A DNA stretch of 29,148 nt from Candidatus Woesearchaeota archaeon (GCA_016211095.1 JACQSW010000090.1:1-29148); one strand, 5' to 3'; positions 17,313-24,881 are shown, counted from the first letter of the stretch. The notes: a model not told the origin generated them from the sequence alone. Made by a program: numbers and translations.

Positions 17313-17343
17313 TTCACCTTAACAACTTTTTTTTCGTTGTTAA
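17313..17343 (-). other. 31-nt tRNA-Lys intron at non-canonical position 30/31
   Basis: The intron contains an 8-bp hairpin (TTAACAAC/GTTGTTAA). At the junctions exon CACC pairs with intron GGTG (4 bp), bordered by a TG(T) bulge and an AAA bulge, and exon AGAG pairs with CTTT beyond: the helix-bulge-helix-bulge-helix pattern recognised by archaeal tRNA endonuclease. Cutting after the second bulge base gives the perfect anticodon stem. Confidence 0.6.
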
Positions 17344-17384
17344 CAGGTGCTCTACCAGGCTGAGCTACCGGTCCGCGTTTGAAA

Positions 17385-17458
17385 CGCCCTGACCGGGATT
17401 CGAACCCGGGTCGTAGCCTCGACAGGGCTACATGATAGGCCAGCTACACCATCAGGGC
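17385..17458 (-). tRNA. tRNA-Asp(GUC)
   Basis: Complete 74-base cloverleaf: acceptor GCCCTGA/TCAGGGC with discriminator G73 (the Asp identity base), D-arm GGTGTAGCTGGCCTATCAT, anticodon arm TAGCC-CTGTCGA-GGCTA with anticodon GUC, and T-arm CCGGGTTCGAATCCCGG. No intron and no encoded CCA. A TATA element (GATTTATATT, 17511-17520) lies about 60 bases upstream, so a short 5' leader must be trimmed. Confidence 0.96.
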
Positions 17459-17510
17459 TTGGATAAGAGGCGACCTGAAATTATTTTTGTTTGTGATACT
17501 GCTATTTTTG

Positions 17511-17520
17511 AATATAAATC
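17511..17520 (-). promoter_or_regulatory. TATA box of the tRNA-Asp/tRNA-Lys unit
   Basis: GATTTATATT on the minus strand; expected transcription start near 17484, leaving a leader of about 26 bases for RNase P. Confidence 0.5.
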
Positions 17521-17574
17521 TGTTGTGGGAAGTGTAACTTTTTTTAAACTTTGCGCTTAGAACTTGTTTGATTT

Positions 17575-17649
17575 TGGAGCATGGTAGGATAATCATTTTT
17601 TCTCGGTTTCGATCTTTTTCCGAATGTAACGGCTATCCCTCCATTTTTT
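17575..17649 (+). ncRNA. Candidate small structured RNA
   Basis: A 75-base element in a gene-free stretch. Outer helix ATGG/CCAT plus GGATA/TATCC (17581-17591 with 17634-17644) encloses a small TCGG/CCGA hairpin. It starts about 30 bases after a TATA-like TTTTTTAAAC (17541-17550) and is directly followed by six T (17644-17649), which would fit promoter and terminator of a small RNA. No C/D box or ACA box is convincing, and a minus-strand reading from the TATA-like site near 17703 cannot be excluded. Confidence 0.3.
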
Positions 17650-17721
17650 GGTTGATTTAAACCTAGCTAGAAGGATTTTACCCTCTTTTTGGAAAATTTA
17701 CTTATTTATAAGCTTTGTGGT

Positions 17722-18207
17722 TCATTTTTTGGGGGTTTTTTGAATGACTTCTTCAACAAGGTCTCTTAACTTTTTTGTTGTTGTATCAAGAACTATGATT
17801 CGATGTTTTAATTCTAACGCTTCATTCAAACAGACATCAAATATTTCTGCATCTAGGTTCTCTCTTATTTTTTCTTCGTTGTATCCCCTTTTTTGTAGGC
17901 GTTTCTTCAAGACTTTTAAATCGCATTTGGTTATTATGCATAAATCCACATATTTTTTTGGGATAAAGTGGGATAGGTGGGAGTCTATAATTAATTCTTT
18001 TTCTTTCTGGATTAGCTCAATAAGGATATTGCTTAATTTTTCTTCGTCAACGATGGCGCAGTTTCTTTTCTCATCGAAGCCTTCTTCTAGTTTGTTTGCT
18101 TTAATTATTTTGTTTACGTCAATATATTTTGCATTAAGTTTTTTGGCTAAAGCCTTTGCTAACGCAGTTTTTCCAGTTCCAGGGGTTCCACTTACACAAA
18201 TTATCAT
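17722..18207 (-). CDS. fap7: Fap7/AK6-type adenylate kinase-ATPase
   Basis: 161 residues. The P-loop GTPGTGKT (7-14), the family-specific DSHLSHFIP (around 95-103) and the KRGYNEEKIRENLDAEIFDVCLNEAL block identify the Fap7/hCINAP (AK6) family rather than a standard adenylate kinase. The family hydrolyses ATP and helps small-subunit maturation through uS11. It starts at ATG 18207, placed 27 bases from the edge of a TATA box shared with divergent tldD, so the message is probably leaderless. Family call firm; role by analogy. Confidence 0.9.
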   Translation of the reverse strand: MIICVSGTPGTGKTALAKALAKKLNAKYIDVNKIIKANKLEEGFDEKRNCAIVDEEKLSNILIELIQKEKELIIDSHLSHFIPKKYVDLCIITKCDLKVLKKRLQKRGYNEEKIRENLDAEIFDVCLNEALELKHRIIVLDTTTKKLRDLVEEVIQKTPKK

Positions 18208-18230
18208 CTCAAAACTATTGATTGATAGAA

Positions 18231-18243
18231 ATCTTTATAAATT
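18231..18243. promoter_or_regulatory. Shared bidirectional TATA box of fap7 and tldD
   Basis: The near-palindrome CTTTATAAAT (18233-18242) is the only TATA-like sequence in the 61-base gap. Each edge lies exactly 27 bases from the start codon on its side (18207 and 18269), so one element seems to serve both leaderless transcripts. Confidence 0.6.
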
Positions 18244-18268
18244 TTAGTCAAACTAACCATCCATTGTT

Positions 18269-19900
18269 ATGGGGTTGGATATTGTTCTTGAAGCAATGGA
18301 TGAGGAGTTACATCGCTCTAAAAAATTAAAGATTGAGGGTTACAAGGAAAAGCCTTATTTTATTTCTTATTTAGCAAAAGAAATTGAAGAGGTTTCAATA
18401 GAGTCTAGCCACGGTTGCTTAGACACTTCTGAAGTTTGTAAATCTTTAGAGGTTATGGCAACTGTCCATGTTGGAAGCTATAAAGAGGATGGCGTGGGTA
18501 TAGCTTTTGTGAACCTTCCATTACCTGATTTAAAAAAAGGTGATAGGAAGAAAGTGAAGCAGGCTATTAAAACTAAGCTGTGGTCAATAACTGATTCGGC
18601 TTTTAAACAGGCGTTAACGGATTTTTTTTCAAAAAAAAGCCAAGATGTTGAGCGTGTTGTCGATGATAAAGCCAAAATAGCTGATTTTTCTAGAGAAGAT
18701 CCCCATAAGTACCTTGAAAAAGATAAAGAGCTAGTGATTGAAACAACAAAATGGCAGGAAATATTAAGAAAGACGAGTAATGAGATAATGGATTATAAAA
18801 ATGTTTTAGGGGGATCCGTTTCATTTTTAGCGAAAAAAGAAAAAAATTATTTTTTAAGCACCGAAGGAACAAGATTAAGGCATCAAAACATCTATTATAA
18901 TCTTCTTATGGAAGCAACAACGAGGGGCATAGACCTATTGACAAAAAAAGAAGACGGCTCGGTTTTGCTAAACGTAAAAACTTATGACATTGGAAAATAC
19001 AAAGATTTGCCAACCCCTAAACAATTGATAACAGATGTTGAGCAACTCGTAAATGAGCTTATGATGATGCGTGAAGCAGAAAGGTTAACTCCGGGGGTTT
19101 ATCCCGCTATAATATACCAGTGTGTGCACGGATTTTTGTGGCATGAAGTGATAGGTCATAGGCTTGAAAGCCAAAGTGTAAACGAAGCTGAACTTTCAAA
19201 CCCTTTTGAGGGGAGGTTGGGAGAAAAAATAACAAAAGAGTTTATAACGATAGAAATGGATCCGACAAAGAAAGAGTATAAAGGCAAATTTTTGAATGGC
19301 CAATACAAATTTGATGATGAGGGAGTTCCAGCGCAAAAAGTGACTCTAATAAAAAAGGGGGTTTTACAAAATTTCTTAACAACCCGAAAACCGATAAAAC
19401 CAATGAATGGGAAACAGTTCATAAAATCAAATGGCCATGGACGAATAGAGACTATAGGCTATGAGCCAGTTGCGAGAATGAGCACTCTTGTTATAAAATC
19501 AGATAACGAAGTCTCTTACGAAGAGCTAAAGAAAAAGTTGATTCATCTTTGCGTGCAACAAAAAAAGCCTTATGGCTTAATCATTTATGGGGCGTCTGGT
19601 GGGGAAACGGATCTTGTGAACGAATCTTTTGTGCTGTACCCCTCTGTGGCGTATAAAATTGATGCAAGGACAGGCAAAGAAACGCCTATAAGAGGATTTG
19701 AAATTAATGGTACGTCCCTATCGATATTGGAGAATATAGTTGCGACAGATAACAATTATGAGGTGGCTGGCGGTTATTGCGGGGCAGAATCAGGATTAGT
19801 TCCAACAGCTGAAGTTGCGCCTCGAGCTTTAATTAATAACTTAGAAGTAAAAAAGGCTTCGGAAGAGAAGAGTCGCGGGCCAATAATACCCCCTCCATAA
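18269..19900 (+). CDS. tldD: TldD/PmbA-family metalloprotease
   Basis: 543 residues. The TldD zinc motif HEVIGH lies at 292-297 within FLWHEVIGHRLESQ, preceded by LTPGVYPAII and followed by the conserved GRxxxIGYEPVARMSTL block and C-terminal VAGGYCGAESGLVPTAEVAPRAL, typical of TldD rather than its inactive partner TldE/PmbA. The family processes peptides (microcin B17 maturation, CcdA degradation) as a TldD-TldE heterodimer in bacteria; no TldE is next to it here. It is longer than the usual 450-480 residues, mainly in the N-terminal half. The ATG at 18269 is supported by the TATA spacing. Confidence 0.92.
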   Translation: MGLDIVLEAMDEELHRSKKLKIEGYKEKPYFISYLAKEIEEVSIESSHGCLDTSEVCKSLEVMATVHVGSYKEDGVGIAFVNLPLPDLKKGDRKKVKQAIKTKLWSITDSAFKQALTDFFSKKSQDVERVVDDKAKIADFSREDPHKYLEKDKELVIETTKWQEILRKTSNEIMDYKNVLGGSVSFLAKKEKNYFLSTEGTRLRHQNIYYNLLMEATTRGIDLLTKKEDGSVLLNVKTYDIGKYKDLPTPKQLITDVEQLVNELMMMREAERLTPGVYPAIIYQCVHGFLWHEVIGHRLESQSVNEAELSNPFEGRLGEKITKEFITIEMDPTKKEYKGKFLNGQYKFDDEGVPAQKVTLIKKGVLQNFLTTRKPIKPMNGKQFIKSNGHGRIETIGYEPVARMSTLVIKSDNEVSYEELKKKLIHLCVQQKKPYGLIIYGASGGETDLVNESFVLYPSVAYKIDARTGKETPIRGFEINGTSLSILENIVATDNNYEVAGGYCGAESGLVPTAEVAPRALINNLEVKKASEEKSRGPIIPPP

Positions 19901-19922
19901 AAGTTTCCATCAACATTGCCCG

Positions 19923-20267
19923 TTAATATTTGGTTATTCTTAAGTTGTTGCCTTCTTGTTTTACAACGCTGAAAACTCCGGCTACATGCTTGAAGTACCT
20001 CTTTGCCCTCCTTGCCTGCTCCTTTATTCTTCTTTTTGCTTTAGTTGTTGTGCTTGTGGTTACTTCAACAATATAGGGTTGGCCGTATGTATTCCACAAA
20101 ACGAGGTCCACTTGCCCTAATTTTCTTCCATCGCTGAGGTAGGGTACTTCTTCCTTGTAGGAGATTATTTTCTCTAATGCTAGAACACCAGGGTTGTCGA
20201 TGATGCTTCTTTTTAATGCTTCATGCTCCGCGAAGGAGCCGTTGCATTTATGCCGCGACCTATGCAT
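19923..20267 (-). CDS. Small PD-(D/E)XK nuclease-like protein
   Basis: 114 residues. The core GQVDLVLWNTYGQPYIVEVTTST gives D54 on one strand and E68-x-T70 on the next, with an upstream helix carrying E16 and a following basic helix (KAKRRIKEQARRAKRYF). This is the order of a restriction-endonuclease-like fold as in Holliday-junction resolvases, but the lysine of D-ExK is replaced by threonine, so activity is uncertain. It begins 4 bases after the stop of the phosphoesterase gene, so the two form an operon. It converges with tldD. Fold assignment is by eye. Confidence 0.5.
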   Translation of the reverse strand: MHRSRHKCNGSFAEHEALKRSIIDNPGVLALEKIISYKEEVPYLSDGRKLGQVDLVLWNTYGQPYIVEVTTSTTTKAKRRIKEQARRAKRYFKHVAGVFSVVKQEGNNLRITKY

Positions 20268-20271
20268 GAAT

Positions 20272-22806
20272 TTAAATTATTGAGTTGTTGAATAATTTTT
20301 CGGTGTTTACCTTAGGCTTTTCATTAGCCCATTTAGTTATGTATTCTACTGGGAATTCTATCGTTACTATTGGGCCTTTGGCTGGGCCATCAATTGGGAA
20401 GCCGTTAATCTTGAATCCCCTCATTGGTGAACCGTAATTAAGCATTTCTCCAAACTCGTTTCTGTCCATGAAACAGTAGCCTATGTCGTGTAAAACATTT
20501 TTTGAGGTTGTTTGCCCACCCATGTGGGTGTGCCCTGCCCTGTTGATAACGTATTTTTCTTTGAATTCTGGAAAGTCTTGGCCACGCCTGTCGAATGCTA
20601 ATCTTGTGGTTCTCGTTGGGTCCTTGGAGCTTTTTGAGCTACCTTGTTTGTGCCTGCAGTATTCTCCCCATAAGTAGTGGTCTTTTACGCCAAAAGTTCC
20701 TGAATAAACCCCTCCTTTTCCAAGAATTTTTGCCTGTATTTCTTCATTCGCAGCTTTTAGCCTTATCTTTAACTCTCTTGCAAGTTCTTCTGATGTGTTT
20801 TGCAATCCTTCAAATGTGTGGACGTTATGGTTTCCGTTTAGGATGTTTATTACTGGGCCGTAAAGCTTTGCATCTCGAGCCCTTTTTAGTGTTTTGGCCA
20901 ATAACTCTTCTATTAATGAGTCAAGGAAATCAAATCTTTGTTTTTGCGGCGAGATTATTCCGCTTCTTATTGTGTTACGCTTCAAGAGTTTTGTTAGCTC
21001 TTTTTGTTTCTTTTCAGGATTATCCTTGTACATTTCCATTATTCTTCCAATTTCTTTTTCTAATTGTGCAGGGTAGAGGTATTCTTCATGTTCCTCTTTT
21101 TCTGTGTCGTAGTTTTTTTCTTGGAGCTCATCCCCTAATGAGTTAATTTTTATTATTGGGGCGTTTATTGCGAGGACGAGTTCTTGAGCTACGGTGAACG
21201 CATATTTTATGTCAGACTCTGTTTCTATCACAGAGACATATTTTGAGCCATGATGTTGGTCAGATATGTTAAGTTCATACAACATTTTATGTTCTGTAAC
21301 TTTTTCTTTTTCGCTGAATGCATCATCGTTTGTTAAGAAATTGCTTGTTAATAGTTTTCTTTTCTGTATTCCAGTGATATATTCTAAGATTAGCGCTCCA
21401 GAATTAAAATCGTATTTTGTTGCGAGTTTAGTCATTTTGTTGCCGGCTACCCGAACCCTATCCTTTAGGATGTCTTCCAGGCTTTCCTCGTCTAGGCATG
21501 TAGGCAGTTGGATTAGGGTTATAGTTCCCTGTTTTTTATCAATGTAAGGGACTAAGTCTTGAGTGTATGTTGCGCTTAACCCGCCAGCAACAACTATATC
21601 GGGAGCTTCGCCCTTTGCTGACAAATTCATCCTTGTTACTTCAACCAATTTATCCATTAGGTTGTCTGCTATTTTGCTAGTCAGTTTATCCGTGCTCGCT
21701 ACAACCTTTATTATTTTGTTGCCGATTTTGATGTGGGCTTCTCCAGTTGAGATGACCTTGCTGTTTGGTATAGCTGATTCTATTTTGTCAATTATGTACC
21801 CTTTCATTTTTTCGTCCCCAAGCCTCATATATTCGTCGTTAGTGTTGCTCATCAGTACCCTTGTTTTGTATTCTTCTATGTCTGCTAGCTGTTGGACGAT
21901 TTTTTCTTTTGTTATCTCTAAACTTCTATGTTGCTTGATCTGTTTTTCAGAAACTTCTTCCTCGCTTTCTGATAGTTTGACAAATTCTTTTATTTGCTTG
22001 TTTACCCCTTTTAATTCAGATTTTAGTTCAGCGATTCTGACTCGTGTTGATTCTTTTTCTTTTGCTATTTCTATCCTTAATGCTTCTACGGTGTGCTGCC
22101 GTGTTAGCTCTTCTTCTACGTCGCCAAAAACTATGTAAACCTTGTTGTTAAAGAGGGGTTTTCCTTCTTTGTTTAGGAATAGTGGTCTTAGGGCGTCTTG
22201 TATAACCATCTCTAGCCTTTCCTTGAATGTTACGTAAATCGGCTTTTTTTCTTTTAGCAGCGTTTTAGGATCCCTTCCGGCAGCTTTTATTGCGTCAGGG
22301 TAGATTACTGTTTGTGAGTCGGTTTTTAGTTCTGTTGTTACTGCTCGGTCCACTTTGTATTTGGAGAATCGTGTGATGTCCATCCAGATGGTGTTGCCTG
22401 TTAGCACTATGCCGTCAACTTTGTCTGCTTCTGCATATCTTAGGAAGTTTCTGAATAGCTTCTTGTTCGTTTTTCCCCCAGCATAGATTGTGTTTGCAAA
22501 CCCTAGTTTGAAGTCTTCGCCGTCTTTCGAGGGGACTTCTGTTGGTTGGAGATAAGTTGATATTGGTGATTGATAAGTTGAGTTGGAAACTATTTCTTCT
22601 ATTGATGAGATGGCACTGTAAAGCGGTGTGCTTTCGTTGCCTATAGGTTCTATTTGCAGATGTTTTCCTGCTGTCTGCAACTTTTTCAGTTTTCTTGTTA
22701 TCGTGCTTTCAGGCAGGTTAAACCTTTTTGCCAATGCTTTTTTTGTAGAAGGCTTTTTTTTGAGGTATTCCCAAATTTTTATTTCATCTGGTGATAGTTC
22801 AATCAC
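20272..22806 (-). CDS. Winged-helix protein with two metallophosphoesterase-like halves
   Basis: 844 residues. Residues 1-55 form a winged helix-turn-helix (KKALAKRFNLPESTITRKLKKL). The C half has calcineurin-like phosphoesterase motifs in order: SDQHHG (D516, H518), LGDE (D559), NGNHNVH (N659, H660) and GHTH (758-761), enough for a two-metal site. The N half repeats the plan weakly: VLTGNTIW (135-141; Asn for Asp), VFGDVEEELTRQH (226-238) and VVAGG (405-409) where GHTH would be, so it is probably an inactive copy. A charged coiled coil (about 240-315) separates them. The start is GTG at 22806 behind GGGGGGAT. It could be a DNA-binding nuclease or nucleotidase (Mre11/SbcD superfamily), and its co-transcribed partner is nuclease-like. 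Substrate unknown. Confidence 0.7.
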   Translation of the reverse strand: MIELSPDEIKIWEYLKKKPSTKKALAKRFNLPESTITRKLKKLQTAGKHLQIEPIGNESTPLYSAISSIEEIVSNSTYQSPISTYLQPTEVPSKDGEDFKLGFANTIYAGGKTNKKLFRNFLRYAEADKVDGIVLTGNTIWMDITRFSKYKVDRAVTTELKTDSQTVIYPDAIKAAGRDPKTLLKEKKPIYVTFKERLEMVIQDALRPLFLNKEGKPLFNNKVYIVFGDVEEELTRQHTVEALRIEIAKEKESTRVRIAELKSELKGVNKQIKEFVKLSESEEEVSEKQIKQHRSLEITKEKIVQQLADIEEYKTRVLMSNTNDEYMRLGDEKMKGYIIDKIESAIPNSKVISTGEAHIKIGNKIIKVVASTDKLTSKIADNLMDKLVEVTRMNLSAKGEAPDIVVAGGLSATYTQDLVPYIDKKQGTITLIQLPTCLDEESLEDILKDRVRVAGNKMTKLATKYDFNSGALILEYITGIQKRKLLTSNFLTNDDAFSEKEKVTEHKMLYELNISDQHHGSKYVSVIETESDIKYAFTVAQELVLAINAPIIKINSLGDELQEKNYDTEKEEHEEYLYPAQLEKEIGRIMEMYKDNPEKKQKELTKLLKRNTIRSGIISPQKQRFDFLDSLIEELLAKTLKRARDAKLYGPVINILNGNHNVHTFEGLQNTSEELARELKIRLKAANEEIQAKILGKGGVYSGTFGVKDHYLWGEYCRHKQGSSKSSKDPTRTTRLAFDRRGQDFPEFKEKYVINRAGHTHMGGQTTSKNVLHDIGYCFMDRNEFGEMLNYGSPMRGFKINGFPIDGPAKGPIVTIEFPVEYITKWANEKPKVNTEKLFNNSII

Positions 22807-22853
22807 TCATAATCCCCCCTTTTTTGTCTTAAATTTTGTAAAATGATTAGCTG

Positions 22854-22875
22854 TATAAAAAGATTTGTATACAAA
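22854..22875 (-). promoter_or_regulatory. Phosphoesterase promoter with overlapping palindromic operator
   Basis: TATA TTTTTATAC (rc of 22854-22862), about 55 bases before the GTG start, is immediately preceded by TTTGTATACAAA (22864-22875), a perfect palindrome over the expected TFB site. A winged-helix protein bound here would block transcription; the wHTH protein encoded downstream is an obvious candidate for autorepression (inference). Confidence 0.5.
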
Positions 22876-23093
22876 AAGAGTGATTTGAACAAGATACCGG
22901 TACAAAAATGAAAGAAATATGCTTTTGACCCCTTTTGTGAACCCATCTTCTTTTTTTGTAAAAGTCCACTTTTAGTTATTCCTAATCATTAATGCATATG
23001 AGAAGTATTTAAGCCTTGCTTTTTTTTTTGCAGTCTATTTCAGATTAACCGAATTTTGTCGAATAAGCTCCCAAAAATGCGTGTTAAGCAAAC

Positions 23094-23103
23094 TTTTATA
23101 TAA
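23094..23103 (+). promoter_or_regulatory. TATA box of the coaD-HD gene
   Basis: TTTTATATAA, with its first T 35 bases before the ATG at 23129. It lies inside the upstream extension of the frame, which is why the ATG at 23129 rather than an earlier GTG is taken as start. Confidence 0.65.
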
Positions 23104-23128
23104 TCCTTTTAAAATCCCTTGTCTCGAA

Positions 23129-24229
23129 ATGAATAAGGCTGTTTATGCGGGAAGTTTCGACCCAATAACAAATGGGCACTTATGGATGATTGAGCAGGGC
23201 GCAAAATTATTCGGCAAATTAGTCGTCGCTATTGGTGTAAACCCTGATAAGAAGCACGCATTTTCTTTAGATGAAAGATTAACGATGTTAAGAAAGACGA
23301 CGCGCAATTTTTCAAATGTAACTGTAGAGTCTTTTGAGAATAATTTTCTAGTGAATTATGCAAGTTCGGTTAATGCTCAATATGTCCTAAGGGGGATAAG
23401 GAGTGTTGGGGATTATGAATATGAACGCGAAATGAGATACATCAATACAGATTTAAATTCTGATATCACAACAATATTCCTGACGCCGCCAAGAGAAATA
23501 GCAGAGATTAGCTCAAGCTTAATCAAGGGTCTTGTCGGGCCGGAGGGATGGGAAGAAGTGATAGAAGGGTACATACCGAGAAATGTTTACAACAAGTTCC
23601 TCACAAAGTTCAATGGCCTGCATACTGGATGGAATTCTCTTTGGAGCGCGATAAATGCGAAAGGCAACTCTGAAAGTGTTTATAACGAAATTATAAATTT
23701 GTACGGAGAACCAGCTAGGGCTTATCACAATTTGGTGCACATTGCTCACGCTCTACGTGAATGCGCAACCATTAAAGGGTTGTTAACAAATCCAAGCCAA
23801 GTTGAGGCTGCAATCTGGTTTCACGACGCCGTTTACAACACATCCGCAAAAGACAATGAAGACAAGAGTGCACAGCTTGCCCAAAAAAAATTAAGCGAAG
23901 CAGGATTGCCCGAGCAGTTCGTGACGAATGTTTCTCAACTAATCCTCGCAACTAAACATACAAATATCCCGCAGGACAAAGATGCACAATACATCATCGA
24001 TATTGATTTGGCAATACTTGGAAAAACTGCAAAGGAATTTGACGAGTACGAACGAGACATAAGGGATGAGTATGCTTGGGTGCCAGAAGAACAATTCAAA
24101 CAGGGCAGGCGGGCAATCTTAAAATCTTTTCTCGAAAGACCATCTCTTTATACAACTGGCTTCTTTAAGGAAAAGTATGAAAAGGAAGCGAGAAAAAACC
24201 TTGAAAGGTCCATTACTCAATTAAGTTGA
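23129..24229 (+). CDS. coaD: Bacterial-type phosphopantetheine adenylyltransferase fused to an HD-like domain
   Basis: 366 residues. Residues 1-158 are a full CoaD: GSFDPITNGH (8-17), LRGIRSVGDYEYEREMRYIN (87-106) and ISSSLIK (127-133), the ATP- and substrate-binding signatures of the bacterial enzyme that makes dephospho-CoA. Archaea normally use an unrelated PPAT subfamily. Residues 165-366 resemble the COG4339-type metal-dependent HD protein: YHNLVHIAHAL (H200, H204), WFHDAVYN (H232-D233) and IDIDLAILG (D291, D293), giving a complete HD metal site. The fused domain might hydrolyse a nucleotide or CoA-related phosphate, but this is unknown. The ATG is 26 bases after the TATA edge, so probably leaderless. 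Confidence 0.88.
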   Translation: MNKAVYAGSFDPITNGHLWMIEQGAKLFGKLVVAIGVNPDKKHAFSLDERLTMLRKTTRNFSNVTVESFENNFLVNYASSVNAQYVLRGIRSVGDYEYEREMRYINTDLNSDITTIFLTPPREIAEISSSLIKGLVGPEGWEEVIEGYIPRNVYNKFLTKFNGLHTGWNSLWSAINAKGNSESVYNEIINLYGEPARAYHNLVHIAHALRECATIKGLLTNPSQVEAAIWFHDAVYNTSAKDNEDKSAQLAQKKLSEAGLPEQFVTNVSQLILATKHTNIPQDKDAQYIIDIDLAILGKTAKEFDEYERDIRDEYAWVPEEQFKQGRRAILKSFLERPSLYTTGFFKEKYEKEARKNLERSITQLS

Positions 24230-24244
24230 AGCCTTTTTCTAAAA

Positions 24245-24254
24245 GCTTAAATAA
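24245..24254 (+). promoter_or_regulatory. TATA box of yggS
   Basis: GCTTAAATAA, 32 bases (from its first TT) before the ATG at 24279; implies a leaderless mRNA and favours ATG 24279 over the TTG just upstream. Confidence 0.5.
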
Positions 24255-24278
24255 TTCACAAATCATCTTGCAAAATTG

Positions 24279-24881
24279 ATGATAAGGGAAAACTTAGAAA
24301 ATTTGGAATTAGGAAATGCTAAACTTGTTGCTGTAACAAAAACCTTGTCCAAAGAAACTATATTGGAAGCGATTGAGTGTGGAGTGACTGACATCGGCGA
24401 GAATTATGTGCAGGAAGCAGAAAAAAAGTTTGTAGCAATAGGGAAGAAGGTGAGATGGCACTTCATTGGGCACCTACAACTCAATAAGGTAAAAAGGGCT
24501 GTTAAAATTTTTGATTTAATCCAAACTGTTGATTCTTTTGAACTAGCAAAGAAGATAAGCGCCGAAGCTAAAAAGATTGGCAAAACTCAAGAAATTCTTA
24601 TTCAACTTGATAGTTCCGGGGATAAGTTTGGAATAAAACCTGAAGAGGTTCACAACTTCTTAACTCAGATTGATGGACTGCCTTACATAAATGTTCGGGG
24701 CTTGATGACTATTGCCCCACTAGAAAAACCTCAACCCGCGTTCAAAAGGATAAAACAAATTTTTGACAAAGAAAAACTTAGTATTCTCTCGATGGGGATG
24801 AGCAACGATTATAAAATAGCTATTGGGGAAGGAAGCACCATGGTGAGGATAGGTACGGCTATCTTTGGCAAAAGAAGCTAA
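24279..24881 (+). CDS. yggS: YggS/PLPBP pyridoxal-phosphate homeostasis protein
   Basis: 200 residues, a TIM-barrel PLP-binding protein of the alanine-racemase-like fold. Signatures: VAVTKTL with PLP lysine K21, DIGENYVQEAEKK, WHFIGHLQLNKVK, RGLMTIAPL, and LSMGMSNDYKIAIGEGSTMVRIGTAIFG, where the serine and the GSTMVRIG loop hold the phosphate. It is somewhat shorter than the usual 225-235 residues, with a trimmed N-terminus and middle. The family buffers PLP and affects amino-acid metabolism without known catalysis. It converges with pyrH, overlapping its stop by 4 bases. Confidence 0.93.
   Translation: MIRENLENLELGNAKLVAVTKTLSKETILEAIECGVTDIGENYVQEAEKKFVAIGKKVRWHFIGHLQLNKVKRAVKIFDLIQTVDSFELAKKISAEAKKIGKTQEILIQLDSSGDKFGIKPEEVHNFLTQIDGLPYINVRGLMTIAPLEKPQPAFKRIKQIFDKEKLSILSMGMSNDYKIAIGEGSTMVRIGTAIFGKRS

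Larger units (their letters stand above)
17252..17374 (-). tRNA. tRNA-Lys(UUU), apparently with two introns
   Basis: Acceptor arms GGACCGG/CCGGTCC, D-arm GCTC...GAGC and T-arm GCGGGTTCAAATCCCGT are plain, but 49 extra bases lie in the anticodon arm. Removing 17313-17343 and 17288-17305 restores a perfect anticodon arm CCTGA-CTTTTAA-TCAGG with anticodon UUU at 17307-17309. Mature length is 74 with the discriminator. The discriminator base would be U73, unusual for tRNA-Lys, and no CCA is encoded. It lies 10 bases downstream of tRNA-Asp and probably shares its transcript. The two-intron model is inference from base pairing; alternative splits within repeated A residues are possible. Confidence 0.8.
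22807..23128. other. Divergent intergenic region with palindromes
   Basis: This 322-base gap separates the phosphoesterase and coaD genes. It holds the phosphoesterase ribosome-binding site and TATA box, the perfect 12-base palindrome TTTGTATACAAA (22864-22875), an 8-base palindrome TACCGGTA (22896-22903), a TATA-like GTATTTAAG near 23006 with nothing recognisable behind it, and the coaD TATA box (23094-23103). I see no further gene. Confidence 0.6.

Noticed and set aside
21563..22138. 191-residue plus-strand frame opposite the phosphoesterase gene
   Set aside because: Ser/Leu-rich mirror frame without promoter or ribosome-binding site; the minus-strand protein has clear motifs.
22803..22946. 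47-residue minus-strand frame ending at the phosphoesterase start (TGA overlapping GTG)
   Set aside because: The coupling looks attractive, but the frame spans the TATA box and the palindrome, has no ribosome-binding site, and encodes a low-complexity hydrophobic stretch.
23081..23128. 16-residue N-terminal extension of CoaD
   Set aside because: It contains the promoter's TATA box and has no counterpart in the family.
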